NCBI GenBank assembly: GCA_030562215.1
Contig: JAUPFL010000001.1
Coordinates: forward strand, 62,001-126,000
Length of the DNA stretch: 64,000 nt
Direction: 5' to 3'
From: Peribacillus frigoritolerans
GTDB taxonomy: Bacteria; Bacillota; Bacilli; Bacillales; DSM-1321
Under the pieces are notes generated by a model. The model was not told the DNA's origin. It did not search any database and worked only from the letters and a program-made list of their open reading frames with translations. Every line of letters starts with the position of its first letter. Position 1 is the stretch's first letter. Made by a program: the position numbers and the translations under genes. Below are positions 19,163 through 27,440 of the stretch, piece by piece.

Positions 19163-19276
19163 CCAGTCGTCATTATCTAGTTTACCTTCCAGTCCAACAT
19201 ATATTTCTAATAGCCAGTTATTCGTTTCAATCACACCCCAAATGTTTATCTATATACATACTTTATCATTCCTTAT

Positions 19277-19350
19277 TAAACTAACCTGCCCGGATGCATA
19301 AAGAAAAAGCTGCCTTAAAGGCAGCTTCTGATCTTTGTTTAACTTATTAA
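19277..19350 (+). repeat. R1 repeat copy
   Basis: TAAACTAACCTGCCC, CATAAAGAAAAAGCTGCC, a GGCAGC stem partner and TCTGATCTTTGTTTAACTTA. It lies 16 bases downstream of the stop of the minus-strand FAH-family gene, with TTTTTCTT after the stem on that strand. Confidence 0.75.
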
Positions 19351-19365
19351 GAATTCCAGTAAATC

Positions 19366-20163
19366 CTACTGGACACCATTACATAACCGGCCGATATTCT
19401 CGACTTCAACAACAACTTCATCCCCCGACTTGATCGGGCAGCTGCCAGATGGTGAACCCGTGGCCAAAATGTCACCGGGCTCCAGTGTCATTACCTGTGA
19501 AAGCCAGCTGATTAGAAACGGGATGCTTAGAGACATTTCATTTGTATTTCCGTCTTGGACAACGCGGCCGTTCAAAGTGGTCACAATCCTTAAATTTGTT
19601 GGATCAACCCCGGTAACGATGCATGGTCCCAAAGGTCCGAATGTATCAAATCCTTTGCCCCGCGTAAACTGTGGATCTTTTTTTGTAAGATCTCTTGCTG
19701 TGACGTCATTGAATATCGTGCAGCCAAATACATAATCAAGCGCATCTTCTTCTTTAATGTTTTTTCCGCGCTTTCCAATGACAAGGGCCACTTCCCCTTC
19801 AAGTTCCACTTGGTTGGATAGCTCGTTTGGAGGAAGTATAATATTCTCCTTGTCTGCAATAAGCGAAGATAATGGCTTTAAAAATAGAAATGGTTCAACA
19901 AGGTTTGCCTCTCCACCCGTTTCCTTCGCATGACCTGCATATGTCCAGCCGAAATTAACAACTTTCGAAGGTTTTACAGGTTCCAAGATTTTCACGTCAC
20001 TATATTTCAGCTCGACCCCGTCATACTTTATTTCCTTGCTGACAAGTTCAGCAAAACTGCTAGACAGTTGTAATATCATGTCATCCTCAACAATACCGTA
20101 ATGTATATTGCCCTGTTGATCCTGATAGCGAACTATTTTTTGTGTTTTTTGTAGCACATGCAT
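19366..20163 (-). CDS. Fumarylacetoacetate hydrolase family protein
   Basis: A 265-residue enzyme of the FAH superfamily. Metal-binding motifs are present: VELEGEVALVIGK (E-x-E, about residue 117) and CTIFNDVTARD (Asp, about residue 150), then FDTFGPLGPCIV and the ILATGSPSG loop. Family members cleave or isomerise acylpyruvates and 2-hydroxyhepta-2,4-diene-1,7-dioate in aromatic degradation, or decarboxylate oxaloacetate. The substrate cannot be told here because no pathway genes adjoin. AAAGGAG lies 11 bases before the ATG. Confidence 0.85.
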   Translation of the reverse strand: MHVLQKTQKIVRYQDQQGNIHYGIVEDDMILQLSSSFAELVSKEIKYDGVELKYSDVKILEPVKPSKVVNFGWTYAGHAKETGGEANLVEPFLFLKPLSSLIADKENIILPPNELSNQVELEGEVALVIGKRGKNIKEEDALDYVFGCTIFNDVTARDLTKKDPQFTRGKGFDTFGPLGPCIVTGVDPTNLRIVTTLNGRVVQDGNTNEMSLSIPFLISWLSQVMTLEPGDILATGSPSGSCPIKSGDEVVVEVENIGRLCNGVQ

Positions 20164-20554
20164 TATGAATAAACTCCTTTGATGATTAAGATTACCACAG
20201 ATATTATAAAATCCGGTTCTCCTATACTATAACATGCCTGTTCTTTTACGGGAAAAAAGAGCTCTCGTCGCGACTCCATCTTCAACTAAACCGACCTTTA
20301 GTTCAATAAGAAATTATTTAACTATGTATTTTATGGAACCTATAATTTTTTATAATTTTATCTGTGTATTGCCTTATATGGGCTGCAATAAATATTCCGA
20401 TTGGTAGTCCCTATAATACATTCCACATGAAATGTTTACTACCCTAACTTGTATGATATTTTCTACATAAATCCACCCTATTACATTCAAAGACTGGGTG
20501 CTTATTGATTATCTCAAAATATGAAAACTTTTGTACTGGTAATTCGTCCCTTTT
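20164..20554. other. Intergenic, no gene seen
   Basis: AT-rich with no coding frame that looks real. Short R1-like fragments (ACTAAACCGACCTTTAGTTCAA near 20285) suggest another decayed repeat. Confidence 0.35.
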
Positions 20555-20762
20555 CAGCTAACCTGCCTTGTTAGTGCATAAGAAAAAGGCTGCCTTCGAA
20601 CGTCGATTTCCACTCCAGGCACTCGCTTTCCGCGCAGGAGTCTCGCACCTTCCGTTCCCTTCAACTTCGTTTTTTGAAATTTAGATAAAACCCCTATTGT
20701 CTACAGTCTCAAGCTGCCTTAATGGCAGCTCCGACCCTAAGCCAAAGCACACGTTAGTTCTA
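20555..20762 (+). repeat. R1 repeat copy interrupted by an inserted element
   Basis: The left half (AGCTAACCTGCC ... CATAAGAAAAAG GCTGCCTT) ends at 20596 and the right half (GCTGCCTTAATGGCAGCTCCG ... CACACGTTAGTTC) resumes at 20713. The 116 bases between belong to another repeat family. GCTGCCTT appears on both sides of the insert. Confidence 0.75.
20597..20712 (+). mobile_element. MITE-like repeat (family 2) inserted into R1
   Basis: 116 bp containing CTCCAGGCACTCGCTTTCCG, CGCAGGAGTCTCGCAC and a tail of CTATTGTCTACAGTCTC. The same blocks occur at 30270-30425 in a longer form. The insert is bounded by an 8-bp direct repeat, GCTGCCTT, where an uninterrupted R1 has only one, which is the mark of a transposition event. 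Confidence 0.65.
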
Positions 20763-20875
20763 GAAGGTATATTCGTCTAAACTCCCCTTTAGTGAATTCC
20801 ATTTTCATTTCCCAATAATAAAAATAGTGCCAACTTCTCATTAATAGAAATCAGCACTTCGCTTATTGCTATACG

Positions 20876-21085
20876 TTATCGTGTCGCTTTAGGCGGTTGG
20901 CACACATCACATTTACGTTGATTATTATTTTTAAATTTCTTGAATGTTTTTTCAAAGTTGCTGCCACATGTACATTTAAATAGTAACTTTTGAGAAAAAC
21001 CGTGATATTCCGTCGTTAGCAACTTACTTTCCGAATTGTTCTCAACAAATTCTTTAATTTGCCCAATCGTCCATTGTTTATTCAT
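20876..21085 (-). CDS. Small zinc-ribbon-like protein
   Basis: A 69-residue protein with two CxC/CxxC pairs, FKCTCGSNFEKTF and RKCDVCQPPKA, likely to bind one zinc ion. The N-terminal part (QWTIGQIKEFVENNSESKLLT) resembles a repeat module seen in phage-type endonucleases and restriction-linked proteins of Bacillus, so it may be a domain fragment. The frame opens at 21133, but GGAGGTG lies seven bases before ATG 21085. Function unknown. Confidence 0.5.
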   Translation of the reverse strand: MNKQWTIGQIKEFVENNSESKLLTTEYHGFSQKLLFKCTCGSNFEKTFKKFKNNNQRKCDVCQPPKATR

Positions 21086-21190
21086 TCTCTTACACCTCCA
21101 TATTTTATCGCTATCGGAGGCTTTTCTAGGCATCCGTTCAAAAATAGTAATTTTCGTAAGTTATTCATTATAACATGAGCCGGCACTCAA

Positions 21191-21390
21191 TCAAACAACT
21201 CGTTTGTTACAGTAATTGGGCTGTGCTGTTGTATCCTGGTTAGGACCTTTATAATCTATTTCCTCTTGTGACATATTAGCAACAATAGATTTTAACCGTT
21301 TATAATTTCCGTCCACCATTGAGTATAGAATTCCTGTAACAGGGTCCATTTCAGGCTCGCCTCTTAAATCAAAAATCCTCCACTCACTCC
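21191..21390 (-). pseudogene. N-terminal remnant of a DinB_2/DUF664-type gene
   Basis: The minus strand encodes WRIFDLRGEPEMDPVTGILY, then NYKRLKSIVANMSQEEIDYKG, after which homology ends in an unrelated tail (NYCNKRVV, stop at 21191). This is the first third of a DinB_2-like thiol-transferase-fold protein. An in-frame ATG at 21349 gives 52 residues, but the true start upstream (GTG after AAGGAG) is out of frame by one T. Confidence 0.4.
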
Positions 21391-21446
21391 TTAGTTCTTG
21401 TTTCGATGTTTACCAATATTATACTTTAAATAGACTATATCCAGTT

Positions 21447-21523
21447 ATTGAACTAACCTGTCCCATAAGAAAAAGCTGTCTTAAAGACAGCTCCGATCTT
21501 CATCTAACTCACCCGTAGTTCCA
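21447..21523 (+). repeat. R1 repeat copy
   Basis: TTGAACTAACCTGTCCCATAA, AAAGCTGTCTTAAAGACAGCT, CGATCTTCATCTAACTCACC: nearly full-length with a shortened left spacer. Confidence 0.8.
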
Positions 21524-21672
21524 ATAACCTTGGTAAAAATTAAACCCTTTAATAAGATAGACTGACGAAGATGGTCGATGTACTATGGCGCCTTTTGACA
21601 AACCATTGATGTGACTCCTGCAACATCACTGCATCTCTAGTTAGGGATTTTCATTCTTCTTTTTCCTTTTTT

Positions 21673-21867
21673 TCATCCTTCTTCCTGTTTTTTCTCTTCC
21701 TTCCACTGGCCATAAAACTGCTTTTCTACCGATGATAAATCAAATTCCTTTTGGGATAACTCAGTAATTGACTCTGTGAAAATTTCTTTACATATTTTTG
21801 TGACAGTAGAGCCGCTGGATTCTAACAAATAATGATTTTCATCCGTTTCGTCTTCAAACAGAAATAT
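21673..21867 (-). pseudogene. C-terminal remnant of an unrecognised gene
   Basis: An open stretch without a start codon reads IFLFEDETDENHYLLE, TKICKEIFTESITELSQKEFDL and QFYGQWKEEKKQEEG before a stop at 21673. It is acidic and protein-like. A poly-A tract near the end (KKGKRR in the next frame) suggests the true C-terminus is longer. The upstream half is missing. Confidence 0.35.
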
Positions 21868-21921
21868 CTATTTTAGAATTATTTACAGATTAAACTGTTT
21901 TTCTAGATCCATCAGTTACGC

Positions 21922-21952
21922 TAAAAATAACCCCCTTGGGTCCCAAGGGGTT
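21922..21952 (-). terminator. Strong Rho-independent terminator
   Basis: AACCCC-TTGGG and CCCAAG-GGGGTT arms with a one-base loop, followed on the minus strand by TTATTTTTAG. It closes the short transcript predicted from the promoter at 22088. Confidence 0.7.
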
Positions 21953-22081
21953 ATCGTCTTTCACTTTTATAGTTTATGTAATATTTTATTCAGCTAAAAA
22001 AGGATATTTTCACTAAGACCTCTTCCGGTATCGGCCCCACCTACGCCAGATACTATGACAGCCACACATGCCGTCCAACCC
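21953..22081 (-). ncRNA. Candidate CcpA-controlled short transcript (~160 nt)
   Basis: The span lies between a near-consensus promoter with an embedded cre site and a strong terminator. Inside is a 31-codon frame opening MTMGWTACVAVIVSG, but its first ATG overlaps the -10 box and the second would be leaderless, with no ribosome site, so an RNA is as likely as a peptide. This is inference from signals only; no known RNA family was recognised. Confidence 0.35.
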
Positions 22082-22087
22082 ATAGTC

Positions 22088-22116
22088 ATTATAACAGAAA
22101 GCGCTTACATTTCCAA
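22088..22116 (-). promoter_or_regulatory. Sigma-A promoter with overlapping cre (catabolite) site
   Basis: On the minus strand TTGGAA, a 17-base spacer, then TATAAT. The spacer contains TGTAAGCGCTTTCT, one base from the CcpA cre consensus TGNAARCGNWWWCA. A cre between the -35 and -10 boxes normally gives glucose repression. It lies 40 bases past the 79-residue gene on the same strand. Confidence 0.6.
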
Positions 22117-22156
22117 GGATTACTAGCAAACATTATTGAACTTCTTATTCTACGAT

Positions 22157-22396
22157 TTATTGTTGCATGGTTGTTCCTCTTAGTAGTATCTCATCTTCAA
22201 TTATACGGGGACCCTTATAATGCAGGTATTCAAGGGAGATACCCCTTCTTAATGCTGATTGTTCCATTAATCTAATTTCATGATACATAGCATCAGACAG
22301 GATTCCTTTTTCAATGTTCTTATGTATTTCAAAATAAAACCCAGCCAATAAATCTAACGGTAATTTATCGTAAAGGGAACTATTTTCTTTCACCAT
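22157..22396 (-). CDS. Small hypothetical protein
   Basis: A 79-residue soluble protein (LYDKLPLDLLAGFYFEIHKN, MYHEIRLMEQSALRRG, EDEILLRGTTMQQ), predicted helical with alternating charges. The ribosome site AGGAGGTGAT is near-perfect, so it is expressed. No family recognised; the size and helical pattern would suit a sporulation-linked or regulatory small protein, but that is speculation. Confidence 0.55.
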   Translation of the reverse strand: MVKENSSLYDKLPLDLLAGFYFEIHKNIEKGILSDAMYHEIRLMEQSALRRGISLEYLHYKGPRIIEDEILLRGTTMQQ

Positions 22397-22567
22397 AGAT
22401 CACCTCCTAATTAGACCATACAAAAACTAGTATAAATTAAAAGAGTTTTTTTGAAACCAATTGGAGTAGCGTCAGGAAAATGCGGATTTCCAACCATTAG
22501 ATAAGTTTTTAATATCTCAAGAAATCTGTGCAGTATTCTTATAGCTCACAGTACGACTACACCACGC

Positions 22568-22650
22568 TTAATGAACCAACCTGCCCCGATAGTTTCATAA
22601 GAAAAAGCTGTCTTTAAGACAGCAACGATCTTCGGCTAACGCACCTTAAG
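22568..22650 (+). repeat. R1 repeat copy
   Basis: TGAACCAACCTGCCCCGATAG, AAAAAGCTGTCTTTAAGACAG, CGATCTTCGGCTAACGCACC. It sits directly downstream of the minus-strand GNAT gene. Confidence 0.85.
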
Positions 22651-22657
22651 ACCTTAT

Positions 22658-23114
22658 TTAATATTTAATTTTCTTGTTAAAAGAAGTTACAGATAGACGT
22701 TCTGTCACATTTGTTTCTCCTGTAATTGAGAAACCATTTTTTTTATAGAAATTTATTGCTGGTGTATTTTTAGAACCAGTTGATACTATTATTGTTTCAA
22801 TATCTTCCTCATTGTTTTCAATGAATTCTAATAACATTTTGGAAATTCCTTTTCTGAAATGTGTTGGATGAACCATTAGACGATGTATATCGATTACACC
22901 TTTTTAACCTTTATAGAAATGACACCACATAACTCGTCATTTAAGTAATACCCATAGAAAGTTTCACCGGATTGTTGTAACGTGTCAACTGTATCTTTTA
23001 ATGGAGGTATTTCATAAAAATGAATTAACTCTGCCTCTACCATATAAGAAGGTAATTGAATGTTTAATACATCCTCAGCTAATTTAGGATTGGTTATATC
23101 TATTTTTTTATCAA
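22658..23114 (-). CDS. GNAT family N-acetyltransferase, two frameshifts
   Basis: About 152 residues after adding one A in each of two runs (T-runs 22901-22905 and 23103-23109 on the plus strand). N-terminal part: DITNPKLAEDVLNIQLPSYM and YGYYLNDELCGVISIKV. Acetyl-CoA region: IDIHRLMVHPTHFRKGISKM, then NTPAINFYKKNGF. The TTG start at 23114 has AAAAGGAG seven bases upstream. Without correction only the last 72 residues are open. Acceptor unknown. Confidence 0.7.
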
Positions 23115-23221
23115 AGTTGTTCTCCTTTTAATTTCTTCTTAAACGAACCTGACACACCGTTAACAAAATAAGTATTGTATTTCATAAGATATTCTTTAAC
23201 TTCGGATATAAATCCTTCTTC

Positions 23222-23300
23222 ATCTAACCTGTCCATTTAGTTGCATAAGAAAAGGAACTGCTGATCAGCTCCTAATAATGAAGTAAGCACCCGTTAGTTG
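23222..23300 (+). repeat. R1 repeat copy
   Basis: CTAACCTGTCCATTTAGTTGC, AGGAACTGCTGATCAGCTCC stem, AAGCACCCGTTAGTTG. The stem sequence differs from most copies but keeps its pairing. Confidence 0.7.
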
Positions 23301-23543
23301 AAAAAAACAGGTTATAAAAACCATATCCAACTATTAAAACAACAATTAATATTCCCTTCCCAACCTAAACTACCAACTAAGTCTGCTAAATTACCATTTC
23401 CATTAATCCTTCTTTTAATGTACCTATTGGATTTTTTTAAGGTTCTTTCAGTAAACTTCACTTCTTCTCAGGGAAAAAGGGCAGTGATGAAGTTCAATTT
23501 TAGAAATATTGAGATATTAATCTATTTTTAAAACTTTTCATGA

Positions 23544-23573
23544 TAAAAAGCTACCCATTAAAAGTGGGTAGCT
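23544..23573 (-). terminator. Terminator of the exported protein gene
   Basis: AGCTACCCA and TGGGTAGCT pair around an 7-base loop, followed on the minus strand by TTTTTATC. It lies 12 bases after the stop at 23585. Confidence 0.7.
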
Positions 23574-23584
23574 AGTATTACATG

Positions 23585-23996
23585 TTATTTGAAAACAATT
23601 TGTAGTTTTCCAGATACTCTTCCATAAGAGTATCCATCTTTCACATCTACATAAAATTTACCAATTCTCATATCTGTGAATAATGTCTTTCCACCAGCTA
23701 AGCTATGATAGCCTGTGCACTTTCCAGTACTGGCATTGCAGAGACGGGACCATAGGTTACTATAATTAGTCAACAACTTACTTCCAGAAGAAGTCTTTAA
23801 ATAGATCGGGGAAACCAGTTCTACCTGTAAGTCACTACCTCTGTTAGGATTTCCAATTTCACCATCCCATTTTCCATCTTCTGTTTGAAAAGAATACTGA
23901 GGAACACTTGCTTGAGCAGAAGAATTGCCTAATACCATTCCACCTACCAGAACTAACACAAAGGTACTTAATATTGCAAATAAGTTTTTATGTCAT
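23585..23996 (-). CDS. Secreted hypothetical protein, frameshifted in the signal peptide
   Basis: About 137 residues. A signal peptide (KNLFAILSTFVLVLVGGMVL, cleavage likely after NSSAQA) leads to a mature domain of about 105 residues with two cysteines close together (LCNASTGKC) that could form a disulfide. The mature part ends in a beta-rich segment (YGRVSGKLQIVFK). GGGAGGAGG precedes ATG 23996, but the ATG is out of frame unless two bases are restored after it. I do not recognise the family. It has its own terminator. Confidence 0.55.
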
Positions 23997-24154
23997 TTCC
24001 TCCTCCCATATTTATCCACTTTATAATATCAGAATAAACTGATTATTAAAATGATTAAAAATGACTATAGCTTCTTAGCTTCAAACAACTTTTGGTTGCG
24101 TCATCTTTCCCGTTTTATAGTTCTAGTCACTACGTTTGTTGAACTATCCTACAT

Positions 24155-24556
24155 TTATTTTCTTTTGGAACGCATGCCTTTAAGTTTTGTAATGTCATCT
24201 TGATTAAGCAATTGGTTATACATTGAACTATTAACATCATATATGGCAACTTTCCCTTGATTATTATAATGAATTCCCCAACCATAATTCTTCACTAAAG
24301 GAGAAGCCCTGAAGCAAGCCTTGGATTTTGAAAAGAACTGTTCTCGAAGTTCAGCAACATTTTCCGCTTCTATTTGATTCTTGATTAAGTATGTATTGAA
24401 TTGTACGTCTTCTTGTGTAAATTTATAAGGGTTATTATTAATTAAATCATGTTCAATATAAGCAATTGTGGGTTTTTCGTTTTTGATGACAGGTACCTTT
24501 GCTGAAGTAACTTTTGAATCCTCTGAAATGGTAATAAGCGTATTCTTATAACTCAT
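24155..24556 (-). CDS. DUF6157-like family protein
   Basis: A 133-residue cytosolic protein with the hallmarks SYKNTLITISEDSKVTSAKVP, NPYKFTQEDVQF, SKACFRASPLVKNYGWGIHY and VAIYDVNSSMY. Proteins with this layout are widespread in soil bacteria and annotated as DUF6157; no activity is known. Length and start agree with relatives, and AGGAGG lies before the ATG. Confidence 0.65.
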   Translation of the reverse strand: MSYKNTLITISEDSKVTSAKVPVIKNEKPTIAYIEHDLINNNPYKFTQEDVQFNTYLIKNQIEAENVAELREQFFSKSKACFRASPLVKNYGWGIHYNNQGKVAIYDVNSSMYNQLLNQDDITKLKGMRSKRK

Positions 24557-24619
24557 ATAACAACCTCCTCATTCAGCAATGTGCTTACCCATATACCATA
24601 CCATATTATACCATTATTT

Positions 24620-24685
24620 CATCAACTATCCCACTCCGTAAGTTCAATAAAAAAAGGCTGCCCCGGCAACCCCCTAATTGTTTTA
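24620..24685 (+). repeat. Degenerate R1 copy / terminator of the MOSC gene
   Basis: GTAAGTTCAATAAAAAAAGGCTGCCCCGGCAACC is a variant R1 stem; on the minus strand it follows the MOSC stop and is followed by TTTTTTTATT. Confidence 0.45.
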
Positions 24686-24702
24686 TGTAAAATCAGAAAA
24701 GA

Positions 24703-25265
24703 TTAAACCCTCTCTAGTCGTGTATGAGGTAAAGGTGGTAATTGAATTCTAATCTCGTCTCCGGGGTGAACCTCACCACTTTCCAAAACTATGCTCATGA
24801 TTCCTGCTTTGCGTATCAAGTTCCCATGCTGATCCCGGTCTAAAACAGCGTTTATAAGTCCTGATTTAAATTGATCAATTTGGGCACATGGATTTCGTAG
24901 GCCTGTTACTTTAATAACTGCTGTTTCCCCAATATATAGTAACGAATCCTTCGGTAATTCAAGCAGATCGATACCTTTCGTGGTGATATTTTCCCCATTT
25001 GTCCAGCTCCAACATTAAACCTATCCTTCAATTCATCTAATAATTCTGAGTGTATTAGGTGGACTTGCCGCAGGTTAGGTTGATTCGGGTTAGCCGCTAC
25101 ACGTGAACGATGCTTAACGGTTTTACCTAAATGTGCATCACCTTCAACGCCCAAACCTTTCAACAGTTTTATGCTAGTGCAATTTTCCTTACTGAATGTG
25201 TGTTTATCACTTCTACTTACAGCTATTACTACTCCACTGGCCGAGCCCATTTTTTCTTCATTCAT
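24703..25265 (-). CDS. MOSC-domain protein, frameshifted
   Basis: About 187 residues after adding one G in the run at 24993-24996. N-terminal VVIAVSRSDKHTFSK, GLGVEGDAHLGKTVKHRS, then VGAGQMGENITTKGIDL, CAQIDQFKSG and GIMSIVLESGEVHPGD. This is the YiiM-like MOSC fold, which binds molybdenum cofactor and in characterised members reduces N-hydroxylated compounds such as 6-N-hydroxylaminopurine. The cysteine of NPCAQI is the expected cofactor ligand. As written the frame goes wrong after residue 90. Confidence 0.8.
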
Positions 25266-25305
25266 TTTCAGTCAACCCCTCTAATCTTATATTTGATTTA
25301 TTTAT

Positions 25306-25386
25306 GCAACTACCCTGCCCCTCGATAACACTTTAAACTACCTTAAAGTCAGTTCTGATCTTCAGCTAAGCACCCTGTAGTTCTAA
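25306..25386 (+). repeat. R1 repeat copy
   Basis: CAACTACCCTGCCCCTCGATA, AAACTACCTTAAAGTCAGTTC, GATCTTCAGCTAAGCACCC. The stem is weakened by substitutions. Confidence 0.7.
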
Positions 25387-25414
25387 AAGGGGACGTTAAA
25401 GAAATTTCGATATT

Positions 25415-25462
25415 AAAAAGCCCAATTTCTCAGCATTAAAATTGAGAAATTGGGCTTTTTTC
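25415..25462. terminator. Bidirectional terminator after the DinB gene
   Basis: AAAAAGCCCAATTTCTCA and TGAGAAATTGGGCTTTTTT form an 18-bp stem around a 10-base loop with T-runs on both strands. It ends the minus-strand DinB transcript. Confidence 0.8.
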
Positions 25463-25632
25463 GTTACCCCATTAAAGCGCCCTTTTAACGGAACAATTCA
25501 ATTCGCCATTCAACAGTTTCATAATCAACCATCGTTCGTTTAACTTGAATGGCACCCTCTCAGCTCTTTAAACTCCCTCAACTGGGCTCCTGCTGATATT
25601 CCGAAGGTCAATAACTGCTTCAACAATAAAGG

Positions 25633-25656
25633 TTACTTACTTACTTACTTACTTAC
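25633..25656. repeat. Tetranucleotide microsatellite (TTAC)6
   Basis: Six perfect TTAC units run through the stop codon and last codons of the DinB gene. On the coding strand it reads (GTAA)6, so the stop TAA is supplied by the repeat. Confidence 0.85.
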
Positions 25657-26178
25657 TTTCAAAAGAAACTGATCGATACGTTCTTTTTGCCGTAGGTGGT
25701 GCCGGAAATGCATTTCGATTAGCTGAAAATATTCCTCTGCATTTAAATATCCCATTCTCCGATGCTGAACTTTCTGGCTGGCCGGGATGTCAGAGAGCTT
25801 TTTCTCTATCTCTTGCATTTTCTCAATGATTTGAAGCAGTCCTTCCTTTACTTCTTCTTTCCCTGTAGGATTTGGCGGTGTGAAATCCGGTGTATCCGGA
25901 CCTTTTAACCTGATTGGAGGAAACGTTCCTTCTTTGAAAATCGATTCGCCTATTTCTGTTTTTTCACCGCCATCGGAAGTAGTGCCATTAACACATTGCT
26001 CAATGGCTTTCAAATGAAGATGAAGGGTGGCCTTTATTAAATGATTGTACATTTGTCCTAATGACCATTCATCCTCAGATGGCTTCCTCGTAAACTCATC
26101 TAGCGAATATTTACTTAACTCTTCAATATAGTATGTAGTCACCTGTTCGAATCGCTTCAATATCTCTTTTGTATCCAA
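25645..26178 (-). CDS. DinB-family protein
   Basis: A 177-residue four-helix bundle. Histidines typical of the family lie in GQMYNHLIKATLHLH (about residue 46) and MHFRHHLRQKERIDQFL (about 157-165). DinB/YfiT proteins bind a metal and several use bacillithiol or other thiols; the substrate is unknown. The C-terminus (LLKVSK) ends inside a GTAA microsatellite. This is one of five DinB-like loci in the window. Confidence 0.85.
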   Translation of the reverse strand: MDTKEILKRFEQVTTYYIEELSKYSLDEFTRKPSEDEWSLGQMYNHLIKATLHLHLKAIEQCVNGTTSDGGEKTEIGESIFKEGTFPPIRLKGPDTPDFTPPNPTGKEEVKEGLLQIIEKMQEIEKKLSDIPASQKVQHRRMGYLNAEEYFQLIEMHFRHHLRQKERIDQFLLKVSK

Positions 26179-26397
26179 TAGATCTCCACTTTCTTTATAA
26201 ATTTTATTTCTCCTTAATGTTGAGTAGTACGTCCCAATGCTAAACTAAATAACATCTTCTGACATTAAATTCGACTCACTTACAAATAATCCTTCTCTAT
26301 TATTCAAGAAAGTATTGATTTCGGTTTATCATTTTTATAAACGATTAGACTTTATTCAAAACGGTATTGTCGTTTTAGGTGCTCTTCTTAAAACATA

Positions 26398-26454
26398 TAA
26401 AGTTCACCTAACAAAATTGTAAGCACATCTCACAATATTGTTAGGTGAACTTTA
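26398..26454. terminator. Long perfect hairpin upstream of the DCC gene
   Basis: TAAAGTTCACCTAACAA pairs with TTGTTAGGTGAACTTTA over 17 bp around a 23-base loop. No plus-strand gene ends here, and it lies about 60 bases before the DCC-family start, so it could be a regulatory structure rather than a terminator. Confidence 0.5.
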
Positions 26455-26517
26455 TTAACTTCCATATTATAATTCTTTATAGAAAATATTTACAAATGGT
26501 TAAAGAGAGGAAATGTT

Positions 26518-26933
26518 ATGAGAGCCCAAAAAGACAATCATCCCATAATTATGTTTGATGGTATTTGTAACTTGTGTAATCATTGGATTCAATTTGTGAT
26601 AAAAAGGGATCCAAACGGCATATTTAAATTTTTGTCTCTCCAATCAGAGTTAGCACGTTCAATTATGGCAAGCCACAATCTAACTAATAAACAGTTGGAT
26701 TCTATTATCTTAATTGATAAGGATCAAATATTTACTGAATCTACGGCTATCTTACACATTCTAAATAAACTTACAGGACCTATAAAATGCCTCATTCCAT
26801 TATGGATAATACCTAAATTGATTCGAGATAAAGGTTACCGCTTCATTGCAAAAAACCGTTATACATGGTTTGGTAAAAAAGTGCTTGTATGATACCGACA
26901 CAAGATATAAAAACAGATTTATTGAATAAATAA
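26518..26933 (+). CDS. Thiol-disulfide oxidoreductase, DCC family (DUF393), frameshifted at the end
   Basis: The family name motif is present: MFDGICNLCNHWIQFV (DxxCxxC, residues about 13-20), and YTWFGKK near the end. Adding one A to the run 26875-26880 extends the protein to SACMIPTQDIKTDLLNK and a stop at 26933, about 138 residues. DCC proteins are predicted thioredoxin-like redox proteins, often next to DoxX-type membrane proteins, as here. RBS AGAGAGGAAATGTT overlaps the start. Confidence 0.8.
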
Positions 26934-26957
26934 AATAGAAAGTAGGGTAGATAAATA

Positions 26958-27377
26958 ATGAATAAGAAAAGCTTCCTTAATAAACTTAAAATGAGTACGG
27001 TTACTGCGTTTAGATGGTATCTAGCTTTAACCTTTTTCATCTATGGGACGGCCAAAATATATCCAGGACAATTTTCTACTGGGGATTTTATATTTGATTC
27101 CACCCAGGACTCTGCTATGCAATTAGCTTGGCATTTCTTTGGTTACTCCGATACTTATAATTTATTTATAGCATTCGGAGAGTTAACAGCAGCCTTTTTA
27201 TTATTAATTCCAAGAACAGCAACATTAGGGAATATTATTTACCTGCCTATCACAGTAAATATTACCATTCTTAATTACTGTTTTGGCATACCAGCACTCG
27301 GCATTAGTTCTGTACTGACACTTATGAGTATTTCCCTTCTGTTATTTGAATACAAAAAGCTTAGAATGATCTTTTAG
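26958..27377 (+). CDS. DoxX-like membrane protein
   Basis: A 139-residue protein with four membrane segments: FRWYLALTFFIYGTAKI, LFIAFGELTAAFLLLIP, IIYLPITVNITILNYCF and ISSVLTLMSISLLLFEY. The layout and the RxxxxxxFxxxGxxK start of helix 1 fit the DoxX/DoxD superfamily, which partners with redox proteins. It follows the DCC gene by 24 bases and is probably cotranscribed with it, suggesting a membrane redox pair. Substrate unknown. Confidence 0.7.
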   Translation: MNKKSFLNKLKMSTVTAFRWYLALTFFIYGTAKIYPGQFSTGDFIFDSTQDSAMQLAWHFFGYSDTYNLFIAFGELTAAFLLLIPRTATLGNIIYLPITVNITILNYCFGIPALGISSVLTLMSISLLLFEYKKLRMIF

Positions 27378-27440
27378 CAAATCCAGTTATCGGTAAAGAG
27401 TCGATACAACCAAAAAAATTAGGAAACAGGTGAATATAAA

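Noticed and set aside
20876..21085. Prophage fragment
   Set aside because: The zinc-ribbon protein resembles phage endonuclease modules, but no other phage gene is near.
23298..23531. 77-residue plus-strand frame
   Set aside because: It starts inside an R1 copy and has no ribosome site.
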